Shown piece by piece: positions 8,412 to 16,948 of a stretch of DNA of 64,000 nt. This DNA is from Blastococcus saxobsidens (GTDB lineage: Bacteria; Actinomycetota; Actinomycetes; Mycobacteriales; Geodermatophilaceae). Under the pieces are notes generated by a model that was not told the DNA's origin, made no database searches, and saw only the letters and a list, made by a program, of their open reading frames with translations. Position 1 is the first letter of the stretch, and each line of letters opens with the position of its first letter. The DNA lies in assembly GCF_002938435.1 (NCBI RefSeq), contig NZ_POQT01000009.1, positions 62,001-126,000 of the forward strand. The letters run 5' to 3'. The position numbers and the translations under genes were made by a program.

Positions 8412-8641
8412 GGTGGCTCCCTCTGCTGGGAAAGGACGGACGCCCCCCGTCGAGGGGCGTCGTGGAACACCAACGGGCCGGCCGCCCGGCGGTCACGCCG
8501 GCGACCGGACCTTCTGCTCCCCGAAACCGGACGGACGAGGCCGCCGGACAGCGCCGGCGAGCACGCCGACCGCTGATGCGACCGTGATCGTGGCGCGGAT
8601 CACGCCGGGCCACCGGTCGGTCGACCTGCTCGGACGTCCCG

Positions 8642-9676
8642 TCAGGCGCCCGTGCGGGGTCCCTCCCACAGGTCGATGCCGCTGTCCACGGCGTGCTGGT
8701 CGATGGCGGCCAGCTCGTCGTCGGCGAAGCCGAGGTTCGCCAGCGCCCCGACGTTCTGCTCCAGCTGCCGCACGCTGCTGGCACCCACGAGCACCGTCGT
8801 CACCCGCTCGTCGCGCAGCGCCCACGCCAGCGCCATCTGGGCCAGGCTCTGCCCCCGCCCCCGGGCGATCTCGTCGAGCGCGCGCACGTGGCCGAGCGCC
8901 TCCTCGGTCAGGAAGTCCGGTGACAGCGACTTGCCCTGGCTGGCCCGCGACCCCTCGGGCACGCCGCCGAGGTACTTGTCGGTGAGCATGCCCTGCGCCA
9001 GCGGGGAGAAGGCGATGCACCCGGCGCCGACGTCGGCCAGGGTGTCCAGCAGGCCGTCGCGCTCGATCCAGCGGTTGAGCATCGAGTAGGACGGCTGGTG
9101 GATGAGCAGCGGCGTGCCGAGGTCGGCCAGGATCGCCGCTGCCCGCGCCGTGTCCTGCGGCGAGTACGAGGAGATGCCGGCGTACAGCGCCTTCCCGGAC
9201 CGGACCGCGGTGTCGAGCGCGGTCATCGTCTCCTCCAGCGGCGTCGTCGGGTCCGGCCGGTGGCTGTAGAAGATGTCGACATGGTCCAGCCGCATGCGGC
9301 GCAGCGACTGGTCGAGGCTGGCGGTCAGGTACTTCCGCGACCCCCCGCCCTGGCCGTACGGGCCGGGCCACATGTCGTAACCGGCCTTGGTGCTGATCAC
9401 CAGTTCGTCGCGGTAGGGCCGGAAGTCGTCGTCGAGGTGCCGGCCGAAGTTGGTCTCGGCGCTGCCGTAGGGAGGTCCGTAGTTGTTGGCCAGGTCGACG
9501 TGGGTGATGCCGAGGTCGAAGGCCCGGCGCAGGATGTCGCGCTGGCGGTCGAACGGCACGTCGTCGCCGAAGTTGTGCCACAGCCCCAGGCTGATGACCG
9601 GCAGGTCGAGGCCGCTGCGGCCGGTGCGGCGGTAGGTCATGGAGTCGTAGCGGTTCTCGGCTGCGCGGAAGGACAT
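8642..9676 (-). CDS. Aldo/keto reductase, glyceraldehyde-3-phosphate reductase (YghZ/MgrA) type
   Basis: A 344-aa NAD(P)H-dependent TIM-barrel oxidoreductase. The catalytic tetrad is visible: Asp in HVDLANNYG, Tyr in NNYGPPYG, Lys in VISTKAG and His in IFYSHRPD. The opening MTYRRTGRSGLDLPVISLGLW and the insert TKAGYDMWPGPYGQGGGSRKYL are typical of the YghZ subgroup, which reduces L-glyceraldehyde 3-phosphate and reactive aldehydes. The start has GGAAAGGATGG upstream. About 230 bp separate it from the acyltransferase downstream; I see no convincing gene there. Confidence 0.9.
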   Translation of the reverse strand: MSFRAAENRYDSMTYRRTGRSGLDLPVISLGLWHNFGDDVPFDRQRDILRRAFDLGITHVDLANNYGPPYGSAETNFGRHLDDDFRPYRDELVISTKAGYDMWPGPYGQGGGSRKYLTASLDQSLRRMRLDHVDIFYSHRPDPTTPLEETMTALDTAVRSGKALYAGISSYSPQDTARAAAILADLGTPLLIHQPSYSMLNRWIERDGLLDTLADVGAGCIAFSPLAQGMLTDKYLGGVPEGSRASQGKSLSPDFLTEEALGHVRALDEIARGRGQSLAQMALAWALRDERVTTVLVGASSVRQLEQNVGALANLGFADDELAAIDQHAVDSGIDLWEGPRTGA

Positions 9677-9758
9677 GCCGCCATCCTTTCCGACGGCGCC
9701 CCACGTCGCTCCGCGGCCGGTACCTGCGTCCGCGGCCGATCCCCCCGCGACCCCGGCC

Positions 9759-9764
9759 TAGGGT
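9759..9764 (+). promoter_or_regulatory. Predicted -10 box (TAGGGT)
   Basis: TAGGGT is the commonest strong housekeeping -10 element in high-GC actinobacteria. It lies 36 bp upstream of the small membrane-protein gene that begins at 9801 and in the divergent gap with the aldo/keto reductase. No convincing -35 element was found. Confidence 0.45.
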
Positions 9765-9800
9765 GGAAGCCCCACCACCCGCTGACGCTGGGAGGACCCC

Positions 9801-9971
9801 GTGCTCCGTCTGCTCGGCCTGCTGCTCGTCGTCTGGCTGGCCATCACCGTCATCGGCGCCGTCGTCGAGGGGCTGTTCTGGCTGGCCGTGGTCGGTGTGC
9901 TGTTCTTCGCCGGCACCGCGGTGCTCGGCTGGGTCCAGCGCGACCGGAAGTCGCTGCCCCGCGGGCGATGA
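9801..9971 (+). CDS. Small single-span membrane protein (56 aa), coupled to serine hydrolase
   Basis: A short open frame with a good GGAGG five bases before its GTG, behind a TAGGGT promoter box. The product is almost wholly hydrophobic over residues 2-45 (LLGLLLVVWLAITVIGAVV and VVGVLFFAGTAVLG) with a basic C-terminus QRDRKSLPRGR, so it spans the membrane once or twice. Its stop overlaps the start of the next gene (ATGA), which argues that it is translated. I do not recognise a family. It could anchor or regulate the adjacent hydrolase, but this is conjecture. Confidence 0.6.
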   Translation: MLRLLGLLLVVWLAITVIGAVVEGLFWLAVVGVLFFAGTAVLGWVQRDRKSLPRGR

Positions 9972-11434
9972 CCGCCTCCCCCGGGGAGCTCGCCGCGCAG
10001 ACCGCCACCGTCCGCGCCGCCGCCGGGTACCTCCGCTCCTGGGTGGCGGCGCAGGCCGCGCACCGGCGGGTGCCCGGCGTCCAGGTGGCGGTGCGTTCCG
10101 GCGGCGAGCTGGTGCTGTCGGCCGCCGTCGGGCTGGCCGACGAGGTGGCCGGCACACCGCTGACCCGCGAGCACCTGTTCCGCATCGCCTCGCACTCCAA
10201 GACGTTCACCGCGACCGCCGTCCTGCAGCTGGTCGAGGCCGACCGCATGCGGCTGGACGACCCGATCGGGCAGCACCTGCCGGAGCTCGCCGGCTCCCCG
10301 GTCGGCCGGGTCACGGTCCGCGAGCTCCTCGGCCACCAGGCCGGCGTGCTCCGCGACGGTGCGGACGCCGACTTCTGGCAGCTGGGCACCCCGTTCCCCG
10401 ACCGCGCCGCCGTGCTCGCCGAGGTGCGGCGGGCCGGCCTCGTGCACGCCCGCAACGAGCATTTCAAGTACTCGAACCTCGGGTACGCGCTCGTCGGGCT
10501 GGCGGTCGAGGCGGTCACCGGCACGTCGTTCGCCGACCACTGCCGGACGGCGATCCTGGATCCGCTGGGCCTGACGCGCACCGGCACCGACCTGGACCCG
10601 GCGCGGGCCGGCGAGTACGCATCCGGCCACACCGGGCGGCTCCTGGGCGAGGACCCCCGGGAGGTCCTCGCGCAGGTCGGCACCGGCGCGATGGCCGCGG
10701 CCACCGGCTTCTTCTCCACCGCCGAGGAGCTGTCGGCCTACGGGACGGCGCACGTCCTCGGCGACGAGCGGCTGCTGACCGACGACTCGAAGCGGCTGAT
10801 GCAGCGGCTGGAGTCGGTGGTCACCGCGTACGGCACGGAGGTGGGCCGCTACGGCCTGGGCCTGGAGCTGATGACCGTCGGCGACCGGCAGCTGGTCGGC
10901 CACAGCGGCGGCTGGCCCGGGCACATCACCCTGACGCTGGTCGACCCGGTCGCGCAGCTGGTGGTCAGCGTGCTCACCAACGCCATCGACGGGCCGGCCC
11001 ACGAGCTCGCCGTCGGCCTGGTGAAGCTGGTCGGCGTCGCGCTGGCTCCCCGCACCGAGGTCCCTCCCCCGCCACCGGGCGCACCGCCGGCCTCGGCGTT
11101 CACCGGCCGGTTCGCCGGCCTCTGGGGGATGGTCGACGTCGCCGAGCTGGGGGGCCGGCTGGTGCTGCTGCGGCCCACCGCGCCGGATCCGCTGCCCACG
11201 GTGGAGGAGCTGGAGGTCGTCGACGGGGAGACGCTGCGGGTCGCCCCGCAGCCGGGCTTCGGCGCCTCCGGCGAGCGCGTGCCGGTGGAGCGCGACCCGT
11301 CGGGGCGGGTGGCGTCCCTGCGCCTGGCCGGCGTCACCCACCTCCCGGTCGAGGAGTTCCGCCGCCGCTCGGCCATGACGCGGCCGGGCTGGGGTCAGTC
11401 GCCGTCGACGTCCCCGCCGCCGCCGTCCAGGTAG
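9968..11434 (+). CDS. Beta-lactamase-fold serine hydrolase (class C / esterase-like)
   Basis: A 488-aa protein of the penicillin-binding/beta-lactamase fold. S75-HS-K78 is the SxxK pair, YSN occurs in HFKYSNLGYALVG, and HSGGWPG replaces KTG as in many esterase and D-peptidase relatives. No signal peptide is visible, suggesting a cytoplasmic enzyme. Residues after about 375 form a separate beta-rich C-terminal domain, as in several EstB-like proteins. Substrates may be esters, D-amino peptides or lactams; sequence does not decide. It starts within the stop of the small membrane protein. Its last 40 bp overlap a short convergent frame. Confidence 0.85.
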   Translation: MTASPGELAAQTATVRAAAGYLRSWVAAQAAHRRVPGVQVAVRSGGELVLSAAVGLADEVAGTPLTREHLFRIASHSKTFTATAVLQLVEADRMRLDDPIGQHLPELAGSPVGRVTVRELLGHQAGVLRDGADADFWQLGTPFPDRAAVLAEVRRAGLVHARNEHFKYSNLGYALVGLAVEAVTGTSFADHCRTAILDPLGLTRTGTDLDPARAGEYASGHTGRLLGEDPREVLAQVGTGAMAAATGFFSTAEELSAYGTAHVLGDERLLTDDSKRLMQRLESVVTAYGTEVGRYGLGLELMTVGDRQLVGHSGGWPGHITLTLVDPVAQLVVSVLTNAIDGPAHELAVGLVKLVGVALAPRTEVPPPPPGAPPASAFTGRFAGLWGMVDVAELGGRLVLLRPTAPDPLPTVEELEVVDGETLRVAPQPGFGASGERVPVERDPSGRVASLRLAGVTHLPVEEFRRRSAMTRPGWGQSPSTSPPPPSR

Positions 11435-11565
11435 GGGTCGAGCCTCGTCGACCAGTCGGGGTCCGGGAGGCGGGGTTCCGTCCGCGTCTCGACCTGGTCG
11501 ACCACGGGCACTCGGGTGCGGTCCAGGAACTCCTCGACCGGCAGCGCGTACGGGCTCTCGCTCAT
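11395..11565 (-). CDS. Short acidic hypothetical protein (56 aa)
   Basis: A short frame ATG to TGA coding for a hydrophilic, acidic peptide (MSESPYALPVEEFLDRTRVP at the start, LDPYLDGGGDVDGD at the end). The codon third positions are almost all G or C, as in neighbouring real genes. No good ribosome site is seen, and its end overlaps the serine hydrolase gene by 40 bp on the other strand. It lies upstream of the lipase-like gene's 3' side, so it is independent of it. No family recognised; may be spurious. Confidence 0.4.
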   Translation of the reverse strand: MSESPYALPVEEFLDRTRVPVVDQVETRTEPRLPDPDWSTRLDPYLDGGGGDVDGD

Positions 11566-11603
11566 GACGGGAGGGTCCCGCAGGCCCGTCCGGCTGTCCA
11601 GTG

Positions 11604-12476
11604 TCAGGTGGCGGGGACGACCCGGTCCAGCCAGGCGAGCAGGTCGGCGACCACCTCGGCCCGGTTGGTCTCGTTGAAGACCTCGTGCCGGGCGCCCTCG
11701 TAGGACCGGAGGGTCACGTCCTGCAGGCCGGCCTCCTGCAGCCGCTGCACCAGGGCGTGCACCAGCGCCAGCCGGGCGTTGAGCGGATCGGCGTCCCCGA
11801 CGACGACGTACACCGGCAGGTCGCGGCGCAGCTGCGCGAGCCGCTGCGGGTCGGCCAGCTGACGGGCCGAGACGAACATCTGCTGGTTGTCCGGCGCCGC
11901 GAGGCCGAAGCCGCAGCGCGGGTCCGCGACGTAGGCGTCGACCTGCGCCTCGTCGCGGGACAGCCAGTCGTAGTCGGTGCGGGCGGGCGCGAACGGGGCG
12001 TTGAACGCCGACAGGTCCGTGGGGCCGTCGAGGTCGAGCGCGGGTTCCAGCAGGTCCAGCGTCGTCGTCCCGCTGAGCACCAGCCCGGCCAGCTCCCGGC
12101 TGTGGTCGAGCACGTGCTGCTGGGCCGCGAAGGACCCCATGCTGTGGCCGAGCAGCACCACGGGCAGGTCCGGGAGGTCCGCGCGCACCCGGTCGCTGAC
12201 CCGGCCGATGTCGCGCACCAGCTCGTCCCAGCCGCCTTCCCCGAGCTCTCCCTGCCGGTCGTCCGCGGCGGTGGCGCCGTGCCCCCGGTGGTCCTGTCCG
12301 ACGACGACGAAGCCGGCGTCGGTGAGGTCCGCGGCCAGGGGCTCGTAGCGCAGCAGGTGCTCCCCCATCCCGTGGGCGAGCTGCACGACGCCGCGCGGGG
12401 TCCCGGCCGGGTCCCAGCGGTAGACGGTGACGGCGACGTCGTGGGCGGAACGGACCTCGAGGATGTCCGGCGGCAT
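11604..12476 (-). CDS. Alpha/beta hydrolase, monoacylglycerol-lipase / lysophospholipase type
   Basis: A 290-aa serine hydrolase. The catalytic triad is visible as Ser in GHSMGS (near residue 112), Asp in VVVGDADPLNA and His in GARHEVFNE near residue 265. The oxyanion block VVQLAHGMGEHLLRY and GQDHRGHG are characteristic of the lysophospholipase (Hydrolase_4) group. No signal peptide. It likely cleaves monoglycerides or lysophospholipids in the cytoplasm or at the membrane. It stands as a single gene. Confidence 0.88.
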   Translation of the reverse strand: MPPDILEVRSAHDVAVTVYRWDPAGTPRGVVQLAHGMGEHLLRYEPLAADLTDAGFVVVGQDHRGHGATAADDRQGELGEGGWDELVRDIGRVSDRVRADLPDLPVVLLGHSMGSFAAQQHVLDHSRELAGLVLSGTTTLDLLEPALDLDGPTDLSAFNAPFAPARTDYDWLSRDEAQVDAYVADPRCGFGLAAPDNQQMFVSARQLADPQRLAQLRRDLPVYVVVGDADPLNARLALVHALVQRLQEAGLQDVTLRSYEGARHEVFNETNRAEVVADLLAWLDRVVPAT

Positions 12477-12540
12477 GGCGGCAGGCTACGACGAGCAGCG
12501 ACGGCGCCGCCTCCGCGTGGGTGGCGGCGCCGTCGGGCGG

Positions 12541-13092
12541 TCAGTCCCCGCCGGAACCGCGCGGACCGTGCCCGCGGGCCGGCGCCTCGCTGTTCACCCG
12601 CTCCGTCACCCGCTCCTCGACGTCGGCCAGCACCTCGTCGGCCTCCTCCTGGGTGAGCCGGCCGTCCTCCACGGCCTGGGTGACGCGCTCCTCCCGGGCC
12701 TGCACCAGCGCGGCCACCAGGTCCCCCACGGGGACGCCCTCGGCCTCGGCCACCTCGGCCAGCGTGGTGCCCTCGGGCTCCAACGCGGTGCGCAGCTCGT
12801 CCTCGGTCATGTCCAGCGCGGTCGCGGCCGCCGCCAGGGAGAGGCCACCTCCCCCGTGGTGCCCGCCGCGGCCGATCCCCGCCTCGCCGAGCGTGCCGGC
12901 CACCTCCTCGGCCTGCTCCTGGGTGATCGACCCGTCGGTGACCAGGCCGGACAGCGCCTCGGTGATCCGCTCCACGGCGGCGGGGGTGCCGCTGTCGCTG
13001 CCGGGCGCCGCTACGGCCGGTACCGCCAAGGCGAGACCGGACAGGCCGAGCACCCCGGCCGTGGTGGCGATGATGATCTTCTTCTTGCGCAC
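12541..13092 (-). CDS. Secreted helical hypothetical protein
   Basis: A 183-aa protein beginning MRKKKIIIATTAGVLGLSGLALAVPAVA, a clear signal peptide with cleavage near residue 28. The mature part is acidic and helical and repeats a short pattern: DGSITQEQAEEVAGTL and DGRLTQEEADEVLADV, each a Gly-x-[IL]-Thr-Gln-Glu-[EQ]-Ala motif, plus two similar segments around MTEDELRTAL and VPVGDLVAAL. This repeated motif is common in exported proteins of unknown function in actinobacteria. The GTG at 13092 is chosen because GGAGGAG is correctly spaced. Confidence 0.75.
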   Translation of the reverse strand: MRKKKIIIATTAGVLGLSGLALAVPAVAAPGSDSGTPAAVERITEALSGLVTDGSITQEQAEEVAGTLGEAGIGRGGHHGGGGLSLAAAATALDMTEDELRTALEPEGTTLAEVAEAEGVPVGDLVAALVQAREERVTQAVEDGRLTQEEADEVLADVEERVTERVNSEAPARGHGPRGSGGD

Positions 13093-13293
13093 GTGCACTC
13101 CTCCTCCGGGGCCGGAGGAGCTCTCCGGCCGTCGACCGGAGCCTCGGCACCGTCCCTGTGACTGCGCTGTGCCGGCGCTCCTGCCCGGCTGTGGATCCTT
13201 CGCGGGCCCGGCGGCCCGTGCCGGCCGCACGCGGACAGCGGACGTCCAGGCGGCGCCCAGGGCGGCCGGAGGAAGACCGGCGACCGTGGCGGC

Positions 13294-13395
13294 ATGGACG
13301 ACGACGCGGACCACTGGCTCTCCGTCCCGCCGACCACCCGCGACCTGGTGCTCGCGCACCGGCCGGCGGGCCGGGTCCGGCGTGTGACGCGGTGA
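13294..13395 (+). CDS. Possible 33-aa leader-like frame before the VanZ gene
   Basis: ATG to TGA, 34 codons, with its stop overlapping the GTG of the VanZ-like gene by 4 bases. The product is hydrophilic (DDDADHWLSVPPTTRDLVLA then Arg-rich). GGAGGAAG occurs upstream but about 18 bases away. Coupling geometry is the only argument for translation; no family recognised. It fills most of an otherwise empty 299-bp gap. Confidence 0.25.
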   Translation: MDDDADHWLSVPPTTRDLVLAHRPAGRVRRVTR

Positions 13396-13847
13396 CGCCG
13401 CAGCGGTCCGCGCTCGGTGCGGTCCTGATCGCGTCGCTGGCCGCGGTGGCCGCGCTGACCCTGCTGCCGGTGGGGACCGGCTGGGCCTGGGGCTCGCCGG
13501 CCACCGAGCTGCGGTGGTACGCCACCGGCCTGGGTTCCGAGGCCACGCTGCTGCAGCTGCTGGGCAACCTCGCGCTCCTGGCGGTGCCCGCGGCGTCGGC
13601 GGTGCTGCTGCGCCCGTCGCTCGCGCGCGCGTCCCGGCTGACGGCCGTGGCGCTGGCCGGTGGCGCGACCATCGAGGTGCTCCAGTGGCTGCTGCCGCTG
13701 GGCCGGGTGGTGTCCCCGCTCGACGCGGCCCTCAACGCGACCGGCGCGCTGGCCGCGGGCCTGCTGGCCGCGCACGCCGGCCGCGCCGGTCAGGCGGCGA
13801 CGAGGACCGGCCGCGCGTCGGAGAGCTGCCGGCCGGCGCTCGGCTGA
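13392..13847 (+). CDS. VanZ-like membrane protein
   Basis: A 151-aa protein with four hydrophobic segments. The segment LLQLLGNLALLAVPAAS followed by a basic loop and ATIEVLQWLLPLGRVVSPLDAALNATGALAG fits the VanZ-like family (core E-x2-Q ... D-x2-x-N-x2-G). The family is linked loosely to teicoplanin resistance and lipid II or phospholipid handling, but the molecular role in this organism is unknown. Its last 58 bp overlap the convergent PQ-loop gene. The GTG start is favoured because it places the first helix correctly. Confidence 0.75.
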   Translation: MTPQRSALGAVLIASLAAVAALTLLPVGTGWAWGSPATELRWYATGLGSEATLLQLLGNLALLAVPAASAVLLRPSLARASRLTAVALAGGATIEVLQWLLPLGRVVSPLDAALNATGALAAGLLAAHAGRAGQAATRTGRASESCRPALG

Positions 13848-14536
13848 GGCACCACGCCCGTGGCGGCGACCCCGGGCGCACGAGGCCGGGGGGACGACCA
13901 CGGGGCCGGGGCCGCGGTCGGCCGCCGGTGGCGCAGGACCGCGCAGACGACCAGCGAGCAGCCGAGGCCGACGGACGCCGACAGCCACACCGACGGCTGC
14001 CCGAGGACCCAGCCGTAGCCGGCCCACGCGGCGTTGGCGGCGGCACCCAGGACCCACCGCGCCGGGGACAACCCCGACAGGTCCTGCGTGCGGTCGCGCA
14101 GCAGGCTCACCGGCTGCGGCAGCGCGGCCGCGGCGCCGACCAGGGAGGCCGCGGACGCGACCGGCCCGGCGACGGCGGCCGGGTCGGCGCCGAGGAGCAC
14201 GACGACGAGCCCGCTGCCGACCGCGAACGCGACCAGGCAGAGGGCGCCCGAGGCGGTGCGCAGCAGCACCCCGCGGGAGCGCAGGTGCGGCTGGGTGAGC
14301 AGCAGCGCGAGCAGCAGGCCGGTGTTGGCGGCGCCGACGACGGCGTTCGTGACGATCTGCGCCGGATCCCCGGTGAGCAGGCCGAAGACGAGCCAGCAGG
14401 CGTTCAGGGCGACGGCGAGCCAGGTGCCGGTCGGGGACATCCCGCGGGTGCGGCGGTGCCGGCAGGACAGCCAGACCTGGGGCCAGACGAGGGCGATGGT
14501 GAGGGTGGACGCGAGGACGCCGAGGGCGGCGGACAT
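13790..14536 (-). CDS. PQ-loop repeat (SemiSWEET/MtN3-like) membrane protein
   Basis: A 248-aa membrane protein with about seven helices and two PQ motifs: WPQVWLSCR near residue 18 and LPQPVSLLR near residue 140, each at the end of a helix, giving an internal duplication. This is the PQ-loop/SWEET architecture used for small-solute transport. No substrate can be assigned. The last 40 residues are Pro/Arg/Ala-rich and soluble and overlap the VanZ-like gene on the opposite strand. Confidence 0.75.
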   Translation of the reverse strand: MSAALGVLASTLTIALVWPQVWLSCRHRRTRGMSPTGTWLAVALNACWLVFGLLTGDPAQIVTNAVVGAANTGLLLALLLTQPHLRSRGVLLRTASGALCLVAFAVGSGLVVVLLGADPAAVAGPVASAASLVGAAAALPQPVSLLRDRTQDLSGLSPARWVLGAAANAAWAGYGWVLGQPSVWLSASVGLGCSLVVCAVLRHRRPTAAPAPWSSPRPRAPGVAATGVVPQPSAGRQLSDARPVLVAA

Positions 14537-14672
14537 GGTGGAGCGACGTTCCGTTCGGGGAGGGGTGCGACGGGCGGGGCCGTCGTCGGGGAGAACCGCA
14601 CGGCCGGGTCGGCACGCTCCTCGATGAGCGGCGCGGCTCGACGGCCAGAGATCTCATCGGCGTTATCCGGCC

Positions 14673-14727
14673 GTGACCTGAGCGGCTCCGGCTGTGACCT
14701 CGGTCGCCCCGGACCCGGGCGTGACCT
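14673..14727. repeat. Three direct GTGACCT repeats upstream of the carboxypeptidase gene
   Basis: GTGACCT occurs at 14673-14679, 14694-14700 and 14721-14727, 63 to 117 bp before the M14 gene start (spacing 21 and 27 bp). The repeats lie in a 253-bp intergenic region with no other gene. Regularly placed heptamers ahead of a secreted enzyme may be a regulator binding array, but the heptamer is short and could recur by chance. Confidence 0.3.
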
Positions 14728-14789
14728 CGCGGGCGGGTGCTCGTTGGTCCAGCGCCCGACGCACCCCTCCTCCAGACCGGAGCGCCGCC

Positions 14790-16883
14790 ATGAGACGTCG
14801 TCCCCTCCCCCGCCGAGCCACGCTGTGCGCGGTGGCCACGACCGTGCTGATCGGTCTGACCACCGCCGGCCTCTCCACCCCCGCCGCCGCGGTGCCCGAC
14901 GAGTTCCGGCCCCAGCTGGTCACCGTCGACACCCCGACCCGCGCGGACAAGGCACTGCTGCAGACGCTGGGCCTGGACCTCACCGAGCACGCCGGGCACG
15001 ACTACGTCGAGGTGGTGCTGCACACGCCGGCCGACCTCGCCGCGCTGCTCGGCGCCGGGCTCGGCTTCGACGTCCGCATCCCGGACCTGCTGGCCCGCGA
15101 GGCCGAGAACAACCGGATCAACGCCGCGTACGCCGCGGCCACCACCACCTCGCCCCTGCCGTCGGGCCGGGACGCCTACCGCACGCTGGCCGACTACAAC
15201 GCCGACATGGCGGCGCTGGAGAGCGACCGCCCCGACCTGGTCAAGCGCTTCGCGCTGCCGCACCGGTCCCTCGACGGCCGGGAGATCTTCGGCGTGGAGA
15301 TCGGCAAGGACGTGCACGGACCCGACCGCGGCCTGCCCGTCTTCGTGATGCTCGGCGTGCACCACGCGCGGGAGTGGCCCTCCGGGGAGAACGCGATGGA
15401 GTTCGCGGTCGACCTGGTGCGGAACTACGGCACCGACCGCCGCATCACCGACCTGGTCGACCGCTCACGCGTGGTCGTGGTGCCGGTGGTCAACGTCGAC
15501 GGCTTCGAGCTCTCCCGCACCGACGGGGAACTGGTGGACATCCGCGAGGTGGACGGCGGTGGCACCGCGACGATCCTCGGCAACCCCGGTAACGCCTACA
15601 AGCGAAAGAACTGCCGGCTCGTGGACGGGCAGGACACCCCCGACGGCACCTGCCGGGCGGGCAGCCTGACGAGCCCCGGCGGCTTCGGCACCGGCACCGA
15701 CCTCAACCGCAACTACGGCGGCTACTGGGGCGGCCCGGGCGCCTCGGACCTCTTCGCCGACCCGACGTACCGGGGTGCCGCACCGTTCTCGGAGCCGGAG
15801 ACGCAGAACATCCGCGAGCTGGTCAGCGGGCGGCACGTGACCACGCTGATCACGAACCACACCTTCTCCAACCTGGTGCTCCGGCCGAACGGCGCGGCAC
15901 CGGACCTGGTCCCGCCGAGCGAGGGCATCCCGCTGGGTGACCCGTTCGACGAGGCGGCGCTCAAGGCGCTCGGTGACGAGATGGCCGCGCAGAACGGCTA
16001 CACCAGCCAGCACGCGTGGGAGCTCTACGACACCACCGGTTCCACCGAGGACTGGTCCTACAACGCCACCGGCGGGTTCGGCTACACCTTCGAGATCGGC
16101 CCCGACGAGTTCCACCCGCCGTTCCCGGAGGTCATCGACGAGTACCTCGGGGCCGGGGAGTTCGCCGGGAAGGGCAACCGGGAGGCCTACCTGGTGGCCC
16201 TGGAGAACGCCGTCGACCCGACGACGCACTCGGTGCTCAGCGGCAAGGCGCCGGCCGGCGCCACGCTGCGGCTGAAGAAGACCTTCCCCAGCCCGACGTG
16301 GGAGGGCTCGATCCAGGACACCCTGGACACCACGATGACCGTCGGGCCCGACGGCCGCTACACCTGGCACGTCAACCCCTCGACCCGGCCCGTGGTCAAG
16401 GACCGCCAGGTGGAGACGTTGTCCGGCGACCCGGTGCAGGAGGAGTCCTGGACCGGCACGACGCTGCCGCTGCAGTCGACCGACCGGGAGTTCACCGTCG
16501 CCCGCGACGCCGACCTGCTCGAGGTGGTCCTCGACTGGCCGACCCCGGACGACATGGACCTCGAGGTCTACCGCAAGAACGCCGACGGCTCCCTCGTGCA
16601 GGTGGGCAGCTCGGGCAACTTCGTCGGGGAGAAGGAGCGCGTGCTTCTCCAGGCGCCCGAGCAGGGCACCTACGTCCTGCGGGCGATCAACTTCGCCTCG
16701 GTCACGCCGACGTGGACGCTGACCGCCTCGCTGTTCGAGGCCGAGACGTCCACCGTGCCCGGGCTGGTGGAGGCCTGGACGCTCACCTGCGAGCGGGACG
16801 GCCGGGTCGTCGAGCGGGTGCCCGTCGTGGTCGACCGCGGCCAGCAGCTGCGGGTGGACCTCAAGGCCTGCGGCCGCCGCTGA
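14790..16883 (+). CDS. Secreted zinc carboxypeptidase, M14 family
   Basis: A 697-aa exported protein. Residues 1-34 are a signal peptide (basic MRRRPLPRR, hydrophobic stretch, cleavage after STPAAA). The M14 domain spans roughly 125-485: zinc ligands in HHAREWPSGEN (HxxE) and the His in NHTFSN, catalytic Glu in FEIGPDEF, and the substrate region TDLNRNYGGYW. A beta-rich region after about 490, with DLEVYRKNADG near residue 590, resembles a pre-peptidase C-terminal-type sandwich. It removes C-terminal residues from extracellular peptides for nutrition. The ATG at 14790 has GGAG upstream. A strong hairpin follows the gene. Confidence 0.92.
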   Translation: MRRRPLPRRATLCAVATTVLIGLTTAGLSTPAAAVPDEFRPQLVTVDTPTRADKALLQTLGLDLTEHAGHDYVEVVLHTPADLAALLGAGLGFDVRIPDLLAREAENNRINAAYAAATTTSPLPSGRDAYRTLADYNADMAALESDRPDLVKRFALPHRSLDGREIFGVEIGKDVHGPDRGLPVFVMLGVHHAREWPSGENAMEFAVDLVRNYGTDRRITDLVDRSRVVVVPVVNVDGFELSRTDGELVDIREVDGGGTATILGNPGNAYKRKNCRLVDGQDTPDGTCRAGSLTSPGGFGTGTDLNRNYGGYWGGPGASDLFADPTYRGAAPFSEPETQNIRELVSGRHVTTLITNHTFSNLVLRPNGAAPDLVPPSEGIPLGDPFDEAALKALGDEMAAQNGYTSQHAWELYDTTGSTEDWSYNATGGFGYTFEIGPDEFHPPFPEVIDEYLGAGEFAGKGNREAYLVALENAVDPTTHSVLSGKAPAGATLRLKKTFPSPTWEGSIQDTLDTTMTVGPDGRYTWHVNPSTRPVVKDRQVETLSGDPVQEESWTGTTLPLQSTDREFTVARDADLLEVVLDWPTPDDMDLEVYRKNADGSLVQVGSSGNFVGEKERVLLQAPEQGTYVLRAINFASVTPTWTLTASLFEAETSTVPGLVEAWTLTCERDGRVVERVPVVVDRGQQLRVDLKACGRR

Positions 16884-16901
16884 GCGACCGGGCACGAATA
16901 C

Positions 16902-16940
16902 GCGGCGGGCCCCCAGGACGTCGTCCTGGGGGCCCGCCGC
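16902..16940. terminator. Bidirectional terminator hairpin
   Basis: An 18-bp perfect GC-rich stem (16902-16919 with 16923-16940) and a 3-base loop lie between the convergent carboxypeptidase and BCCT genes, 18 and 8 bp from their stops. There is no U-tract, as usual in high-GC actinobacteria. Confidence 0.9.
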
Positions 16941-16948
16941 AGTCGGGG

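Noticed and set aside
8412-8641. A 36-codon minus-strand frame with a short hydrophobic stretch between the acyltransferase and aldo/keto reductase
   Set aside because: No ribosome site, no coupling, and a basic low-complexity end; not supported.
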